This document shows, piece after piece, positions 44,856 to 56,671 of a stretch of 64,000 bases of DNA. This stretch comes from Morinoia aosen. Lineage: Eukaryota > Arthropoda > Malacostraca > Amphipoda > Talitridae. The notes beneath the pieces are model-generated. The model did no database searches and was not told where the DNA came from. It saw nothing but the letters and a program-made list of their open reading frames with translations. Position numbers and translations under genes: made by a program. The stretch covers positions 65,905,581 through 65,969,580 of the forward strand of contig CM059576.1 of NCBI GenBank assembly GCA_030386875.1. The letters run 5' to 3'. How positions within the stretch are numbered: the stretch's first letter is position 1; each line of letters begins with the position of its first letter.

Positions 44856-44947
44856 CTGTCAGACTCCAGAAGGCAATCAGTGGCTCCTACACTGCCAGGC
44901 ACTCCAGCCAGCATTAACTCACTGGTCTCCACCTGATCCTCACTGCT
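44856..44947 (-). CDS. Zinc-finger gene, possible upstream exon
   Basis: 92 bp with both splice signals on the minus strand: acceptor tttaccttcag (ends at 44948) and donor gacag/gtgagc (44855). One frame is open throughout (SSEDQVETSELMLAGVPGSV, then GATDCLLESD) and leaves two bases. That joins in frame to the exon at 42233 only if the second of two adjacent AGs there is used; with the first AG the reading is out of frame and this would be 5' untranslated. Acidic composition resembles the following exons. Confidence 0.5.
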
Positions 44948-45842
44948 CTGAAGGTAAACAAGGACAAACAATCATAACCTTCAAAGTTGCAGTATGTCAT
45001 CATCTTACTGTACAACTGCAATAGCAATTTAAGAGGTCACTCATAAATGTTCTTCTAAATTGAAGTGAAAATGTGACTCCTCTGATCTCGACTATATTTT
45101 AACATTGTCACAACAAATAGTTTTATCCTGCAATACATAAGAACTATAGTAATTAGAGACTGGCATCAGAAGCTATCTTTGAATAAAAGATGAATGACTT
45201 ACCTAATGAGAGTCCTGTTCACACAGGATACCTTTTCTTACAGGAAGGCAGGTTTTAAGAGGTTATTCAAGTATTATGTATTTCAATTAAATTTGTATTA
45301 AATAATTTTTCTTTATTGTAAGATAAAGCTGAAAAGAATTAAAAAAGCATTCAATAGAGGAACAGAACTGAATACAATAGAATGAAATATAAATACAAAG
45401 GAGAATTAGCTCCATTCAATGAATGAAACAACAAAATGCCTAATTACCTTAAAGTTCAATTTTTCTAGCATTTATAGTCAGGTAACTTTTCCGCATAGCT
45501 CCTTACAAACTTTCCCATGCTTGTTACCATCTTTTAGTTTTCACCTCATCTTATTCATTATTAGTAGCCCATTGCACTCCCAAATACTACAACCAACTTT
45601 TGATAAACAATTCTTATCTTAATTCTTTTACAACCACCTGAAATCTTTCCATAAGAGACCCCTATGAACACTTATCAGTCTAAAATTTATTTCCATCTTC
45701 GCTAATAATGCTAAAATATAAGCACAGAGTAGCTGCAATGTATTGATGACTGTGCACCTAATCCCCCCCCCCCCCCTCCCCAAAAAAAAAGTCTTGAATT
45801 CATCTGACCAAAAACACTATCTGTATTTAACAAACTCAACAT
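44948..45842. other. No recognisable gene
   Basis: AT-rich; a C-run followed by an A-run near 45765-45790. Nothing else seen. Confidence 0.4.
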
Positions 45843-46355
45843 TGTAACGACCACGAGCCTGATAAACGCTTTGTCATTGGAAGCCGACCCGTCAGGATGC
45901 CGGCCAGACAGGGATCAGCTACTCAGGCTAAATAGCTAGGCCCAGATACTAGGTCAAAGTACGGCACGGACAAATAACGAGTATATATTTAAAAAGGGAG
46001 GTATGATAATTAACAGAACAGACTCAGGGCGCGTCTTGCGGTAGCCGTCTCTCGTACACGAAATCGTAGCTCTACCGCTGACTGAACACCCCGGCAGAAC
46101 ACCTTAAGCGTCACCAAGTAAAAGAGGCTAGGATTCGAGCAAGCACTACAAAGGACACTTACGAACATCAGGCAACCAGCTTTATTGGCCTGTTCGTAGA
46201 CAAGTGCACTCTATGAAGGTCCTAACGCAACTGACCAGCTCCAGTCGAGCAGCCGCCCACTTTAGCTGAAACCAAGCAGCAGCAGGACGGAGCTCTATGT
46301 ACACGCCAGCGGTACCGTTGCGGTATACAATACGTAGTGAAGTATCTTCACTACA
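45843..46355 (+). mobile_element. Solo LTR, 513 bp
   Basis: Begins TGTAACGACC and ends CACTACA (TGTA...TACA inverted termini), flanked by a 4-bp duplication acat (45839-45842 and 46356-46359). It is G+C-richer than its surroundings and carries a TATA-like tatatatttaaaaaggg near 45980. Single-copy LTR with target duplication is what LTR-LTR recombination leaves. The orientation is inferred from the TATA-like element. Confidence 0.7.
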
Positions 46356-46439
46356 ACATCATTACACACGACTGATGCAAACCCACAAGCACTCCACACC
46401 ATTCACTCATTATCCTTTCAGTCCTCACACATGCTCTTT

Positions 46440-48680
46440 CATTATAATAGCTCATAGCTTCAACGCAAACATCCAAGCTAAATCCGGGTTTTTTATTGCT
46501 CTATTTGCCGGAGATATGCTTATTTCGCAAGCTGTCAAATTTGTGGAACGATTTGAGCACCGTAAGAGGAGGAAATGGGGTTTAGAAGAGGGAGAGGGAT
46601 CCAATTAGCAGCCAGTGCCGACCAGCAAGTGCATGTGCCATGCCCCTGAAAATTCTTTTTTTGTAGTTTTATTGCTCTATTCAATACAGAAGTCCTTATT
46701 TTACAAGATAGCAAAGGTTCAGAACGTTCTGGGCTTCATGAGAGGGGGAAACGGGGGGGGGGGGAGGGGGGAGGATTCAAATCAAATAGTGCCGGACAGT
46801 AACTGCATTAGGCAAAAACCAGAAATATCTGGATTTTGTTTTGTTGGTTTATTCGACACAGAAATCCTTGGTTTACAATCTAGCAAAGCTACACAACTTT
46901 CTTTGCTCTGTGAGATCGGAAAACATAGGCGAGAAAGGGTGTTGAGCGTCGAGGATGCCGCAGCATGCGCACCTGGAGCTGAGGTTCATGTCAGTGACGC
47001 CAGCTCCATGCATATCTGTGATGCCTGTGGTACCAGTTCATTCGAAGAACAACAAAAAACTTACATGAAAATAAATTCAAATGTTCAGATAGCTTTCAGA
47101 ACATCAACAGAGTCAATTTTTTCAAGTAATATAGCTTGCAAAGGCAAATATGAAAAACTGTAGAAAAATGCACTTCCAGAACAATTGAAGGTAAAAGTTC
47201 AAAATCTATCTCCTCTGAAAGTTATTATCGTAATGATTCAAGTCTCATTGAATACGTGAAATGTTGCTGCATAACTAGATGCGGGTTCCCATTGAAATTC
47301 ACAGTTATTTTTTGGTTACATACATAGAAAAATCTACAGAAAAATGAAAGATAAAAAAAATTTCATATATAACAAACAGCAAATTTCATAACAAGCCCAC
47401 ATCCAGCTATGCAGCAACATTTTGCACATTCAATGAGACATAAATCATTGCTCCACAATAACTTTCGAAGGAGATAGCTATTGAAAATATCCTATTTTTT
47501 CACTCATTTTTTCCTATTATCTCAGTAATTAATTTGAAAGTTGAAAAAAGTTTGGGATACGCACCTATGACTCTAAGAAGAATACATGCCTATGCCAAAT
47601 TTTATATAACTAGTTCCCATACAACTAACTTCAATCAAAAAAATGGCTGTCACTTTTGTTGCATGGGAACTAGATCTATGAAATTTTGTATACATGTGTA
47701 TTTTCGATAGGGTTACAGGTGCGTATCCCAAAATTTTTTCAAGTTTTGTACTAATTACTATGATAATGGGTAAAATGTGGTGAAAAAGTTTGGTATTTTC
47801 CAAAGCTATCTCATCTGAAAGTTTCCATTGTAGAGCAATGATTCAAGTCTCTTTGAATGTGCAAAGAATTGCTGCATGGCTGGACAAAGAATGGATTCAA
47901 AATTTGTGAAAGTTTAGTTTTCATGATAATACAATTTTTCTTTTCAAAGGTTATGGTTTTTTCCATAGATTTTTCAATGTAACTAAAGAAGTACAATGAA
48001 TTTCATATTGATTCTCCGTCCAGCCATTCAGCCACTCTTTGCACTTTCAATATCTAAATCACACGTCTCCAAGATAATAACTTTCGGAGATAATAGCTTT
48101 TGGAAATACCCTATTTTCCTATTTTCAAATGTTCAGAGAGAACATTTTCTAAAATGTTACTTTTTTTCATATGCAAGCTATATTGCTTGGAAAAATTGAC
48201 ATGGTTGATGTTCTGAAAGCTATCTGAACATATGTATAGTTTTTCATGAAAGTTTTTTTTTTGTTCCTAGAAGGAACTTGCACCAGAGGTATCAAGAGAC
48301 ATTTAGAACTGGTATCATAGATTCATATCACCGCACCAGGAGTGCCCACGCTGCGTCCTCCTTGATGCACTCCTACCCTTCCCACCTTCGTTTTCCCTCT
48401 CAAGCAGCAAAGAACGTTGTGAAGCTTTGCTAGATTGTAAACTAGGGAGTACTGTGTCAAATAGACCAAAACAACATAATCTAGATATTTCTAGTTCATG
48501 TCTAATGCAGTGACTATCTGGCACTACAAGCTGGATTCAAAACCACCCCCTTCCCCCTCATTTCCCCCTCTCACAATGCACAAAACGCTCAGCATATTTG
48601 ACAGCTAGTAGAGTAAGCATGTCTCTGATGAATAAAGTTATAAAACAAAAACCAGGAATTTTCCAGATTCTGGGTATACG
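46440..48680. repeat. Large foldback mosaic
   Basis: Outer arms of at least 370 bp (about 46790-47160 and 48150-48530) are inverted copies, sharing tttacaatctagcaaagct and aaaaattgac/gtcaatttttt stretches. Similarity continues outward to about 46440 and 48680. The left arm carries three direct copies of a roughly 160-190 bp segment (marker: gaaatcctt...tttacaa..tagcaaag). Between the arms, a second sequence (marker: tctgaaagtt...aatgattcaagtctc) occurs four times in alternating direction, at about 47205, 47410 (inverted), 47810 and 48020 (inverted). No transposase or RT is seen. Confidence 0.75.
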
Positions 48681-48699
48681 TTCCCCTTCAGAGAATCAA

Positions 48700-49260
48700 A
48701 CAATTTGACCCAATAATATATTAGAAAATTTATGCAAATACTTCATGAGTGAAATAAGCTCTAATGTATTCACATGTTTATAACATTCGAATAGACATTT
48801 ATGGCCATAAAGTTTTTGGAATTTACCCATATCTCTTTTCTCCCACTTCCTCCCCCAGAGGAAAATTTCTTTAAATTGCTATTTTCAGCCAAGATTGTGC
48901 AGAGATTTTTTTTTGTTAGATTTACAATAGACATATCTACAAAATTAGGATTCATTGTTTTTATATTGCATCAGAAATATTGTAGCATATTTTTCCATTT
49001 TTTAAACATTTTTCCTGATTCAGCAAGAAAAAATCAATAAAAAAAATTCAGAATCAAATGATCAACAAATTACCTCTCAATTTTATAGTACTCTCCTTGA
49101 TCTTAACAATGCAAAAAATATCCTTGATCTTTACAACTTTTTCTCCTTACCTTCAAAACTGTAGCAGAAATAAAGTGGCAAAGTTGAAAGTGTTTTAGAG
49201 AAAATGGCATTCGAAGTTACCGAGCACCAGAGCGCATATGACACTGTTTCATACCATTGT
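48700..49260. repeat. Direct repeat, copy 1 (flanks PLE3)
   Basis: About 500 bp, similar in the same direction to 50070-50560. Shared markers: the tattcaca(t/gca)tgtttata stretch, tttttggaattt and aca(t/a)tatctaaaa. Function unknown. Confidence 0.65.
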
Positions 49261-49410
49261 TTTCCGCCAAAACTTACAAACTAAAAAACTACCAATAAGT
49301 CTAAAAGATTTTAGATAAGTCTTCCATACTTATAATAAATCAGTAAAACTTGTAAAACTAAGGCAGGTATAAACATCTTTCACAAAATCTCACGATGTAT
49401 TTTAAAAATA

Positions 49411-49446
49411 GAGCTTTCGAGCATATCCACACTCATTTTCAATATC
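49411..49446 (-). ncRNA. Hammerhead-like core, PLE3
   Basis: On the minus strand ttgaaaa is followed by tgag...ctc (stem II) and gaaagctc. This matches the GAAA side and stem II of a hammerhead; the CUGANGA side has two differences, so activity is doubtful. Confidence 0.4.
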
Positions 49447-49532
49447 TGGAATAATAAATTGAAACATGGCAAATACAGTACATGAATACAAATTGTTAAT
49501 GGAAATTAAATGAAAAAATTAGGACAAGATAT

Positions 49533-50048
49533 TTAGATTTGCAAAGATGACATATCATTGAGACTTGGTTTAAATTGATGAATTATGATACTTTGTAATA
49601 ACTTAAGGCTATGTTTATTACAAGTTGAGACTATTTTGAAATTATCCGTGCGGATTGGATGGTCAGATTCTAATGCGTGATCTCTTGTACTGCTGTGCAA
49701 TGGGATTGACACTTTATTTCCCGTACGGACTGACACCCCCTTGTGCTCAGCTATGCGTGTTGCAAAATGGCGAGCAGTCTCACCATAATAAGTGGCCTCC
49801 ACACTGGCCACACGCATATCTATAGACCACGCAGCTAAGCAACAGAGTGGGCATCTTATCGCCGTACCGGAAAAAACTGCCAATGTTGAAAAAATTCCGG
49901 AAAGTAATGCGTATGTCAATTTGCAGATAGAACTTATTACATAAATTACGAATTTCACAAGAAATTTTCTGATTTTGCGACCGTGAGATGGAGGGCAGAG
50001 TGAAATATAATAAATCACTTCCACTAATGTCACTAGTACTTGCTGCAT
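49533..50048 (-). pseudogene. PLE3 GIY-YIG endonuclease
   Basis: Residues from about 80 onward contain YYGETARHFATRIAEHKGVS, then HALESDHPIRTDNFKI and LQSIIIHQFKPSLN, the typical order of a Penelope GIY-YIG domain: Y-G-T, Arg helix, EH, conserved tail with a Q/E-S-I-I motif and KP.LN. The N-terminal 75 residues read as scrambled sequence, so the frame is broken before the domain. Confidence 0.75.
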
Positions 50049-50069
50049 CTACAGAGGGATCTCAACAGT

Positions 50070-50560
50070 TTATCCCAATGAAATCTTCAAGAATTTTTAA
50101 AAAATACTTCTAGAGTGATATAAACTCTGAGGTATTCACAGCATGTTTACAACATTTATAGCCGATAGAGTATTTGGAATTTCCCCCTGAAGCAAATTTC
50201 ATGAAATTATAATTTCTCAGCCAATTTTGAATTTGAGACAATTTTTTTGTTTGATTCACAATGAACATATCTAAAAAAAATCAGAAACAGTTTTTTGATA
50301 TTGCTTTAGACATAATTGAACAGAATTCTATTTTTAAAATCCAATTTTTATTTTCTCTGCAATAAACAAATTTTTAATAACCTAACCAAAAAAGTACCCT
50401 TAAATTTATAGTGATCACCTTCATCTTTACGATGTAGGAATGATCTCCATATATGAAAAACTGTAGCTGGAATTGCCCCTCAAAGTTGAAAAGCGTCTTC
50501 AGCCATAGCGGACTGCTGCATTTGATATTCTAGGCATTTTACCACTGTTTCAACCACTTC
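50070..50560. repeat. Direct repeat, copy 2 (flanks PLE3)
   Basis: Counterpart of 48700-49260 on the other side of PLE3, diverged by substitutions and small indels. Confidence 0.65.
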
Positions 50561-51689
50561 ACCATTTGTTTCACTGCTAAAATCAGATCCATACACCCTC
50601 TATCCTACCAAAAACTGAACAGCTTGTCTCCTATTGGCGTTTTTTTTCTTCTTTCATATGATTCAACAATACTCTGCCATACAGATTACCAACTATGCTC
50701 AATATACTCATACTTGATGAATTGGAGTTCTCAAACCTACCCTCTTACTTTTATATATTTGAATCACAACACACATTCTTCAAATGAATCAGCAATGTAC
50801 CAACAACAACAAAAATTCAGCAACTAAAACAATCTATCAATGTCACCCATCATTTCATTGAATGCTCAGATGCCCCTCTGTATAATTCCAGTGCTTTATC
50901 CTAAAGTGTTTTTGCCAGTGTAGACTTCAACTTCTACTCTCTTGACCATTCATCTTTGGATGAATTGTTTTCTCTAATTTTCACTGGCATAATCCTGCCT
51001 TTTATGGAGTTTAATTTCGGAAAAATAAAATTGTTCCAAATGATGCTTTCCAATTTTATTCAGCGTAAATCTGAAGACACTAAAACGCACAGCGCAAACA
51101 AAATACTTTTTTTTACCCAACATTATAAGTTTATTCAGATATTCAAGTTCAAAGCCTTCTGTGACAATCAATTACTAACAAATAGTGCACACGATCTGCC
51201 AAAAAGCAACATCCTAAAAGTTTAAGTAAGCGCTGAGAAAAACTTTTACGAGGTATACAAATATTAAATAATTTTTCTTATAAAATCATTGCGTTCAAAT
51301 GATGAGCTTGTAATGACTAATCATTTTTCAATTCTTCCCATCTAAGCCCTACGCATGCCCAAATGAAACTACGATATTCATCTCGATGATGCCCTCGATG
51401 AATATGATTCATATGGTAGTAAGGTAATGGAACTTATTTCAATATTAAGCTAATGAAATGTTATAACTTGTAACAAAAGAAAAATTTTCAGCTACACAAC
51501 AATAATGATTACGAAATTCTCTATATATACCACAAATGTCAAGTGTATGCATTTTGTTAACAGCATTCCCATTAAACTAGCAGGACCCGTGGAAATTCCA
51601 CGGACAAAATAATCAATAAGCTTTGGGGACCCGTGAGAAAATTCTGTCAACATTACTTAAGAAATTTGAAGATAAGTTAGGTTACGATA
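50561..51689. other. No recognisable gene
   Basis: AT-rich, short open frames without motifs. Confidence 0.4.
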
Positions 51690-52135
51690 GGATGGTATAG
51701 GTTAGATTAGAATATGATAGGTTAGGATATGATAGGTTAGTATCTGATAGGTTAGGATCTGATAGGTTAGGATATGATAGGTTAGGATATGATAGGTTAG
51801 GATATGATAGGTTAGGATATGATAGGTTAGGATATGATAGGTTAGGATATGATAGGTTAGGATATGATAGGTTAGGATATGATAGGTTAGGATATGATAG
51901 GTCAGGATATGATTGGTTAGGATATGATTGGTTAGGATATGATAGGTTAGGCTATGATAGGTTAGGATATGATTGGTTAGGATATGATAGGTTAGGATAT
52001 GATAGGTTAGGATATGATTGGTAAGGATATGATTGGTTAAGATATGATAGGTTAGTATAGGATACGATAGGCTGTGGTAGGATAGGTTAGGATAGGATAG
52101 GCTGAGATATTTTAGGTTAGGATAGGTTATGTAAT
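51690..52135. repeat. 15-bp minisatellite, about 25 copies
   Basis: Regular units gatatgataggttag from about 51720 to 52060, then degenerate. Each contains ttagg. Since 15 is a multiple of three the minus strand reads as a pentapeptide repeat (ILTYH); I regard that as an artefact. Confidence 0.9.
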
Positions 52136-52769
52136 GTTGACGGAACTTTTTCATGGGTCCACGTTTTTCATGTTTGACATTTCATGTTAGGTTCGGTTAG
52201 CATAGGTCAGGAAGAGATAGGTTATGATAGCTTAGATTACAATGGGTTATGGGTTATGGTTAAAAACCTATCAATGGCTTTTCTAACCTGTGCAATTTTC
52301 TCATCACTCAAATATAAATGAATTCATTGATGAAACCTCTGCTTTGAAAATTGTCCCAGTGACAACCCACAATGCAACAGAGGAAGCCAATGCGTGTCAG
52401 TCAGCGAATGATGGTTGAGAGGCTAGGGGTAAGTTGCAAGGCAAGGGCTAAAAATTTATAGGGCCAAATATATATAGGGCTGAACAAGGAAGCCAGTAAA
52501 GTGGACTCAATTATCAAATTCACTGCAAAATTTCAATGCCTAATGTTTAATAAAGAATAAGCTTTTCCTAGAAAGCTCCTGCAATTTGAAGTCACAAAAC
52601 AGAATAATAAGACAGGAGTGTTCAATGTTAGAATGGAAAATAGCCATTTAATTTTCCAATCAATCACAACAGAATAATATAAAATTTATATATTTCTATG
52701 ACTGAATATTGTTAAACAGAGAAACTAGAAATCAGTAACAGAATTGATATTTTTTAGAACTAGTGATGC
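52136..52769. other. No recognisable gene
   Basis: Degenerate continuation of the 15-bp repeat to about 52260, then AT-rich spacer. Confidence 0.4.
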
Positions 52770-54560
52770 AAAAAACGGTTTTATTTGATGGCAGTTTTTT
52801 TCCAAAAAAAACATGTTTTTTTGCATACACCCAAATTTATTGAAGTATATGTCTGTTTTTTCTTGGTCACATAGAATATATTAATATCTATGTTTTTCAA
52901 ACATGATTTTTTTATAATAAAAACATCAAAAGTAAACCATGCAGTAAAAGTGGTGGCAAATAACCCACAATTACCTAGAGGAGTCTAAAAGGAACAGTAG
53001 GGGCCACAGAACTTATATTGATGGAGTCAAAATTCAGAGCTTACTATCTCTACTATGTCTGACTTTATTTTTATGTGCCAATAAAATCAGACATAGAGAT
53101 TGTAAGCTCTGAATTTTAACTCCATCAATATAAGTTCTGTGGCCCCTACTGTTCCTCTTAGACTTCTCTAGGTAATTGTGGGTTATCTGCCACCACTTTT
53201 ACTGTTTGGTTTCCTTTTGATAACTTTATTATAAAAAATCATGACTAAAGAACATGGATAATACTATATTTTGTGACTGAAACAAAACCATGATGTTTTT
53301 TTAAAACATTTTTTTACTAAAAATTCATGACTAAAAAAATGGATAGTAAACTTTATGTGGCCAAAAAACCATGCTGTTTTATTTTAAATGTTTTTTTTTA
53401 CAAAAAAATCTTGATTTTACAAAATATCTCGATTATACAAAAAATCTTGATTTTTTGAAATCATGTTTTTTTAAAAACTTATCAAAAGTAAAAATCATGA
53501 ATATTAATATATATTATATGACAAAAAACTCACTGTTTTTTTATAAACATGTTTTTTTAAAAAAAATCATGACGAATAAACATGACTATTAATATGTATT
53601 ATAGGACCATAAGAAACCAATGCTGTTTTTTTTAAACATATATATATTATTTAAAAAAAATCATGACTAAAATATCCTGATAAAATTTTTTATGTTACCA
53701 AAAAATCATGGTTTTTAAAAAAAATTTTATAAAAAAAATCATGGTCAAAAAGTTAAAAAATGTGGACATTACTATATTTTACGTGACCAAAAATTCATGT
53801 CATTTTTATAAAAAAATATTTTTTAGGCAGGATTTTTTGTATGAATATGATTTTTAAAAAAACAGCATGATTTTATGGTCACATAAAACATATTAATATC
53901 CACTATTTTAGTCATGATTTTTTAGTGAAAAAGAGGTTTATTCACAAAACAGCATGGTTTTTTAGTCAAAAAATATATTAATATATGTACTTTTTAGTCA
54001 TGATTTTTTTGTGAAAAATATGTTTTTTGAAAAACAAGCATGATTTTTTTGGCACACAAAATATATTAATATCCGTGTTTTTAGATAATAAATTTTTCTT
54101 ACATAAAACATGTTTTAAAAATAACAGCATAGTTTTTTTTGGTGCCATAAAATATATTAATATTCATGTTTTTTAGTCCTGATTTTTTGTAAAAAATTTT
54201 TTTTTTAAGAAAGCAGCATGGTTTCTTGGTCACATCTCTATCAATCACCATAAGTAAAGATATATCATTACAACATACTATTAGGGAAGTTGAAGGTGAT
54301 TCACATGCATTGTAAAATAAATGAAATATCAAAACATGAGAGCACAGAAAATGAAAAATTTCATACAACCAAAGAAAACCATGAATCAAGAAGTGTGCTG
54401 TTTTATTTTATAATCTGATATGAAAAACAATGTAATGTAGTTCTTTTCCTTGCTGAGTTATCTTCAAACAAAATATTTAAAAAAATCTAAAATATCCACA
54501 TTTTTTTAGCCATGTTTTTTTGTTAAATAATTTTTTTTAAAACAGCATGGTTTTCAAGTC
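52770..54560. repeat. A/T-rich palindromic repeat block
   Basis: At 52913-53235 a long palindrome has arms of about 155 bp and over 90 percent apparent identity (marker: acctagag(g/a)agtctaa and aggggccacagaacttat), with its centre near 53075. The same inverted symmetry continues outward into A/T-rich sequence. To the right, a degenerate unit of roughly 80-100 bp recurs to 54560 in both directions (aaaacagcatggttttttgg, cacataaaatatattaatat, agtcatgattttttgt). Confidence 0.75.
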
Positions 54561-55169
54561 ACATCTCTATTCAGAACAAATTGAATTTGGAAAAAGAAAC
54601 TATTTTAATGATTGATTGGAAAAATCTTAGAACTTCTTTTCCTGACATATTATTAACTCATTAGTGCCTATGCATAGACTTTTCTACCCTCTATAAAATT
54701 GTGATAAATTTACTCAAACCTAATTTTATGGTTTCCTACAAGTCTATGCATGCATTATAGACTTGTGCTAGCTAAGAATGCATTTCAAACGCGTTCTGCA
54801 GATGTTTTTTACACAAGCAAACAGTGCATGCAACATAGCCGCTGCACGTTCCAGCACAACTCACTCGTGAGTTATTTTAGGTATTTCTCACAATATGACC
54901 ATTTTTTGTCTAAGTGTGTATAATCAAGAAAAAGTTAAATGATTAGTTTACAAATCGGAATGCATCTTTACCATAAAAAATTACGAAGTGAAGGGGAAAT
55001 TTCCATTCAAAGTTTTCACATAGATTTTTCTACGCCCAGGCACTACGGCATGTTAAGTTCAGCAGAATTGCAGCTCGGAATTCTCTGAGCTAGTGCGTAT
55101 TTAATTACTCCAAGCAATTATGCCATGATTAGCTTTATGTAGACATTTATGTTAATATTTATGTTTCTG
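54561..55169. other. No recognisable gene
   Basis: AT-rich. Nothing recognised. Confidence 0.4.
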
Positions 55170-56404
55170 TGTTAGGAATGCTTTTATGTCATTGTGGAGG
55201 ATTGGCCTGATATGTTCCTGTATTGTTCATGTGCCTGCCACCATATTCATTACCCCTTGTTTCTTTTTGTTTTAGATTTCTTATGCTAAATCCTATAAGC
55301 TCTTCTGTTCCTAGTGTCATCTCTTGCCTTTTTCTATGCACCTGCTTGAGACGCTAATCCTAAGATCCACTGCTTGACCTGCCACCTTGAATCATCCTGC
55401 CATATTTTGAGCCTGGTTCTTCCTTTCCTGGTTGCTCCTTTAGGGTAAGTCAGAGTATGCATGCTCATTTGACCTTTGTGAACTAAGATTGCTTAAATGT
55501 ATTTCAGTGTGCCTTGTGCTTCTTGTTTACTTACTTTACTGTCCAATACCTGCATATAGTGCTAATACTATATTTCAGCTTTATTTGTTGTATCTCTATC
55601 ATTAGTTTTATGTTCAATATCCATCATTTTTTGCTTGTGCTTCAGTTCTTTTGCCCCTGTGTGCTGCTCTGCTTTTGTGTTAAATACTGTTTCCTCAACT
55701 TTTTTCCTCAGCAGCTTCTGCTTCTTGTGGCTAGCTGAGATGCTTATGACCCGTGTTTCTCCTTTTAGAGCAGCGAGTCTGGGACTCTTGCCACTGGCCC
55801 GACTCAGAGCTACGTTGAGCAGCCAGATTGGGTAATGTACCCACCGGCAGTTTGTGACAGGATCCTCCACCATCTGATTCCCTTCTATGTAGCAGCACAA
55901 GTTCTTGGAACATTATTTGCAAACTTGATTCATTCCAGTTTAGACCCCTTTATTGATTTATGTACCATTTGTTCAACCTTGCTTGCCTAATTGTATTGTG
56001 CCAGCTTGTTGTTTGCCTCTTATGCCTTAGACATCTGTGTATTTATATATGTGCTTAGGTATAGTCTGTCCGTCTTTTGGGCTGTAATTCTTCCTTCCCT
56101 ATCTAACCATGCTAACCCCTTTGACCAAACCAATTGTCAGTTACAGCCAATGGATTCATTGTATTTGTGATTGTTCCAGTATATGTAGTGTGTTCATGAA
56201 AGTTTAATTTATACCCCACTGAATGAGTTAGTCTGGAATTCCCCCTCTTGAGTTTCTCATATTCAGTCTAAGCTCTCCCCCCTTGCCTGTAGCTCCCATC
56301 ATTTTAGTATTTTCTTCTGCCACTTCCACTTGAGAAGTGGAATAGCGAGTCCTGCCAGTCTCCTACTATAAGGGCCTTACCTGGTCAACAGTTATCCCCC
56401 AACA
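55170..56404 (+). repeat. Candidate 5' LTR of the gypsy-type element
   Basis: The 3' edge is placed at cccccaaca (56404) because a primer-binding-site-like tggtgcccagacccgggaac follows six bases later. The 5' edge is a guess: TGTTAGG at 55170 would give inverted TGTT...AACA ends and an LTR of about 1.2 kb. No second copy is inside the window, so the LTR cannot be confirmed. Short open frames within it (55514-55922) have no motif. Confidence 0.35.
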
Positions 56405-56410
56405 TATTTA

Positions 56411-56430
56411 TGGTGCCCAGACCCGGGAAC
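56411..56430 (+). promoter_or_regulatory. Primer-binding-site-like sequence
   Basis: tggtgcccagacccgggaac begins with the tgg expected opposite a tRNA 3' CCA end and lies directly downstream of the presumed LTR. The matching tRNA could not be determined by eye. Confidence 0.55.
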
Positions 56431-56671
56431 AAAAAAAAATGTTCATATATACCTATTGATTAGCCTAAATCCATTGGCTGAGCTGCTGGTCTCTCCCATT
56501 TCCAACTGTTATTATACCCAGGTAATTGTCATTTCTAGTGAATTGATAATATTATTAACGGGAGCGGAGGAGTCTGTAAACGTCTATCTTGTGAGCATAG
56601 CTCCCATTGAATAATTTAAGTTGCAATTGCATTGTGTTTGCTTGGATTTGTCTTTTTGTTGGCTCAGCAAA

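Larger units (their letters stand above)
49370..50050 (-). mobile_element. Penelope-like retroelement 3 (PLE3), fragment
   Basis: On the minus strand a damaged start is followed by a well-kept GIY-YIG endonuclease C-terminal part (49800-49533), then a hammerhead-like core near the left end. It sits between two direct copies of a 500-bp sequence (48700-49260 and 50070-50560). No clear duplication was found at its ends. Confidence 0.7.

Noticed and set aside
51702..52154. 150-codon pentapeptide-repeat frame on the minus strand
   Set aside because: Translation of the 15-bp minisatellite; not the A(D/N)LXX pattern of genuine pentapeptide-repeat proteins.
55514..55922. Open frames on both strands in the presumed LTR
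   Set aside because: No domain, mutually overlapping, low-complexity; LTRs rarely code.
56411..56430. Naming the priming tRNA from the primer site
   Set aside because: I could not match the complement to a specific tRNA with confidence.
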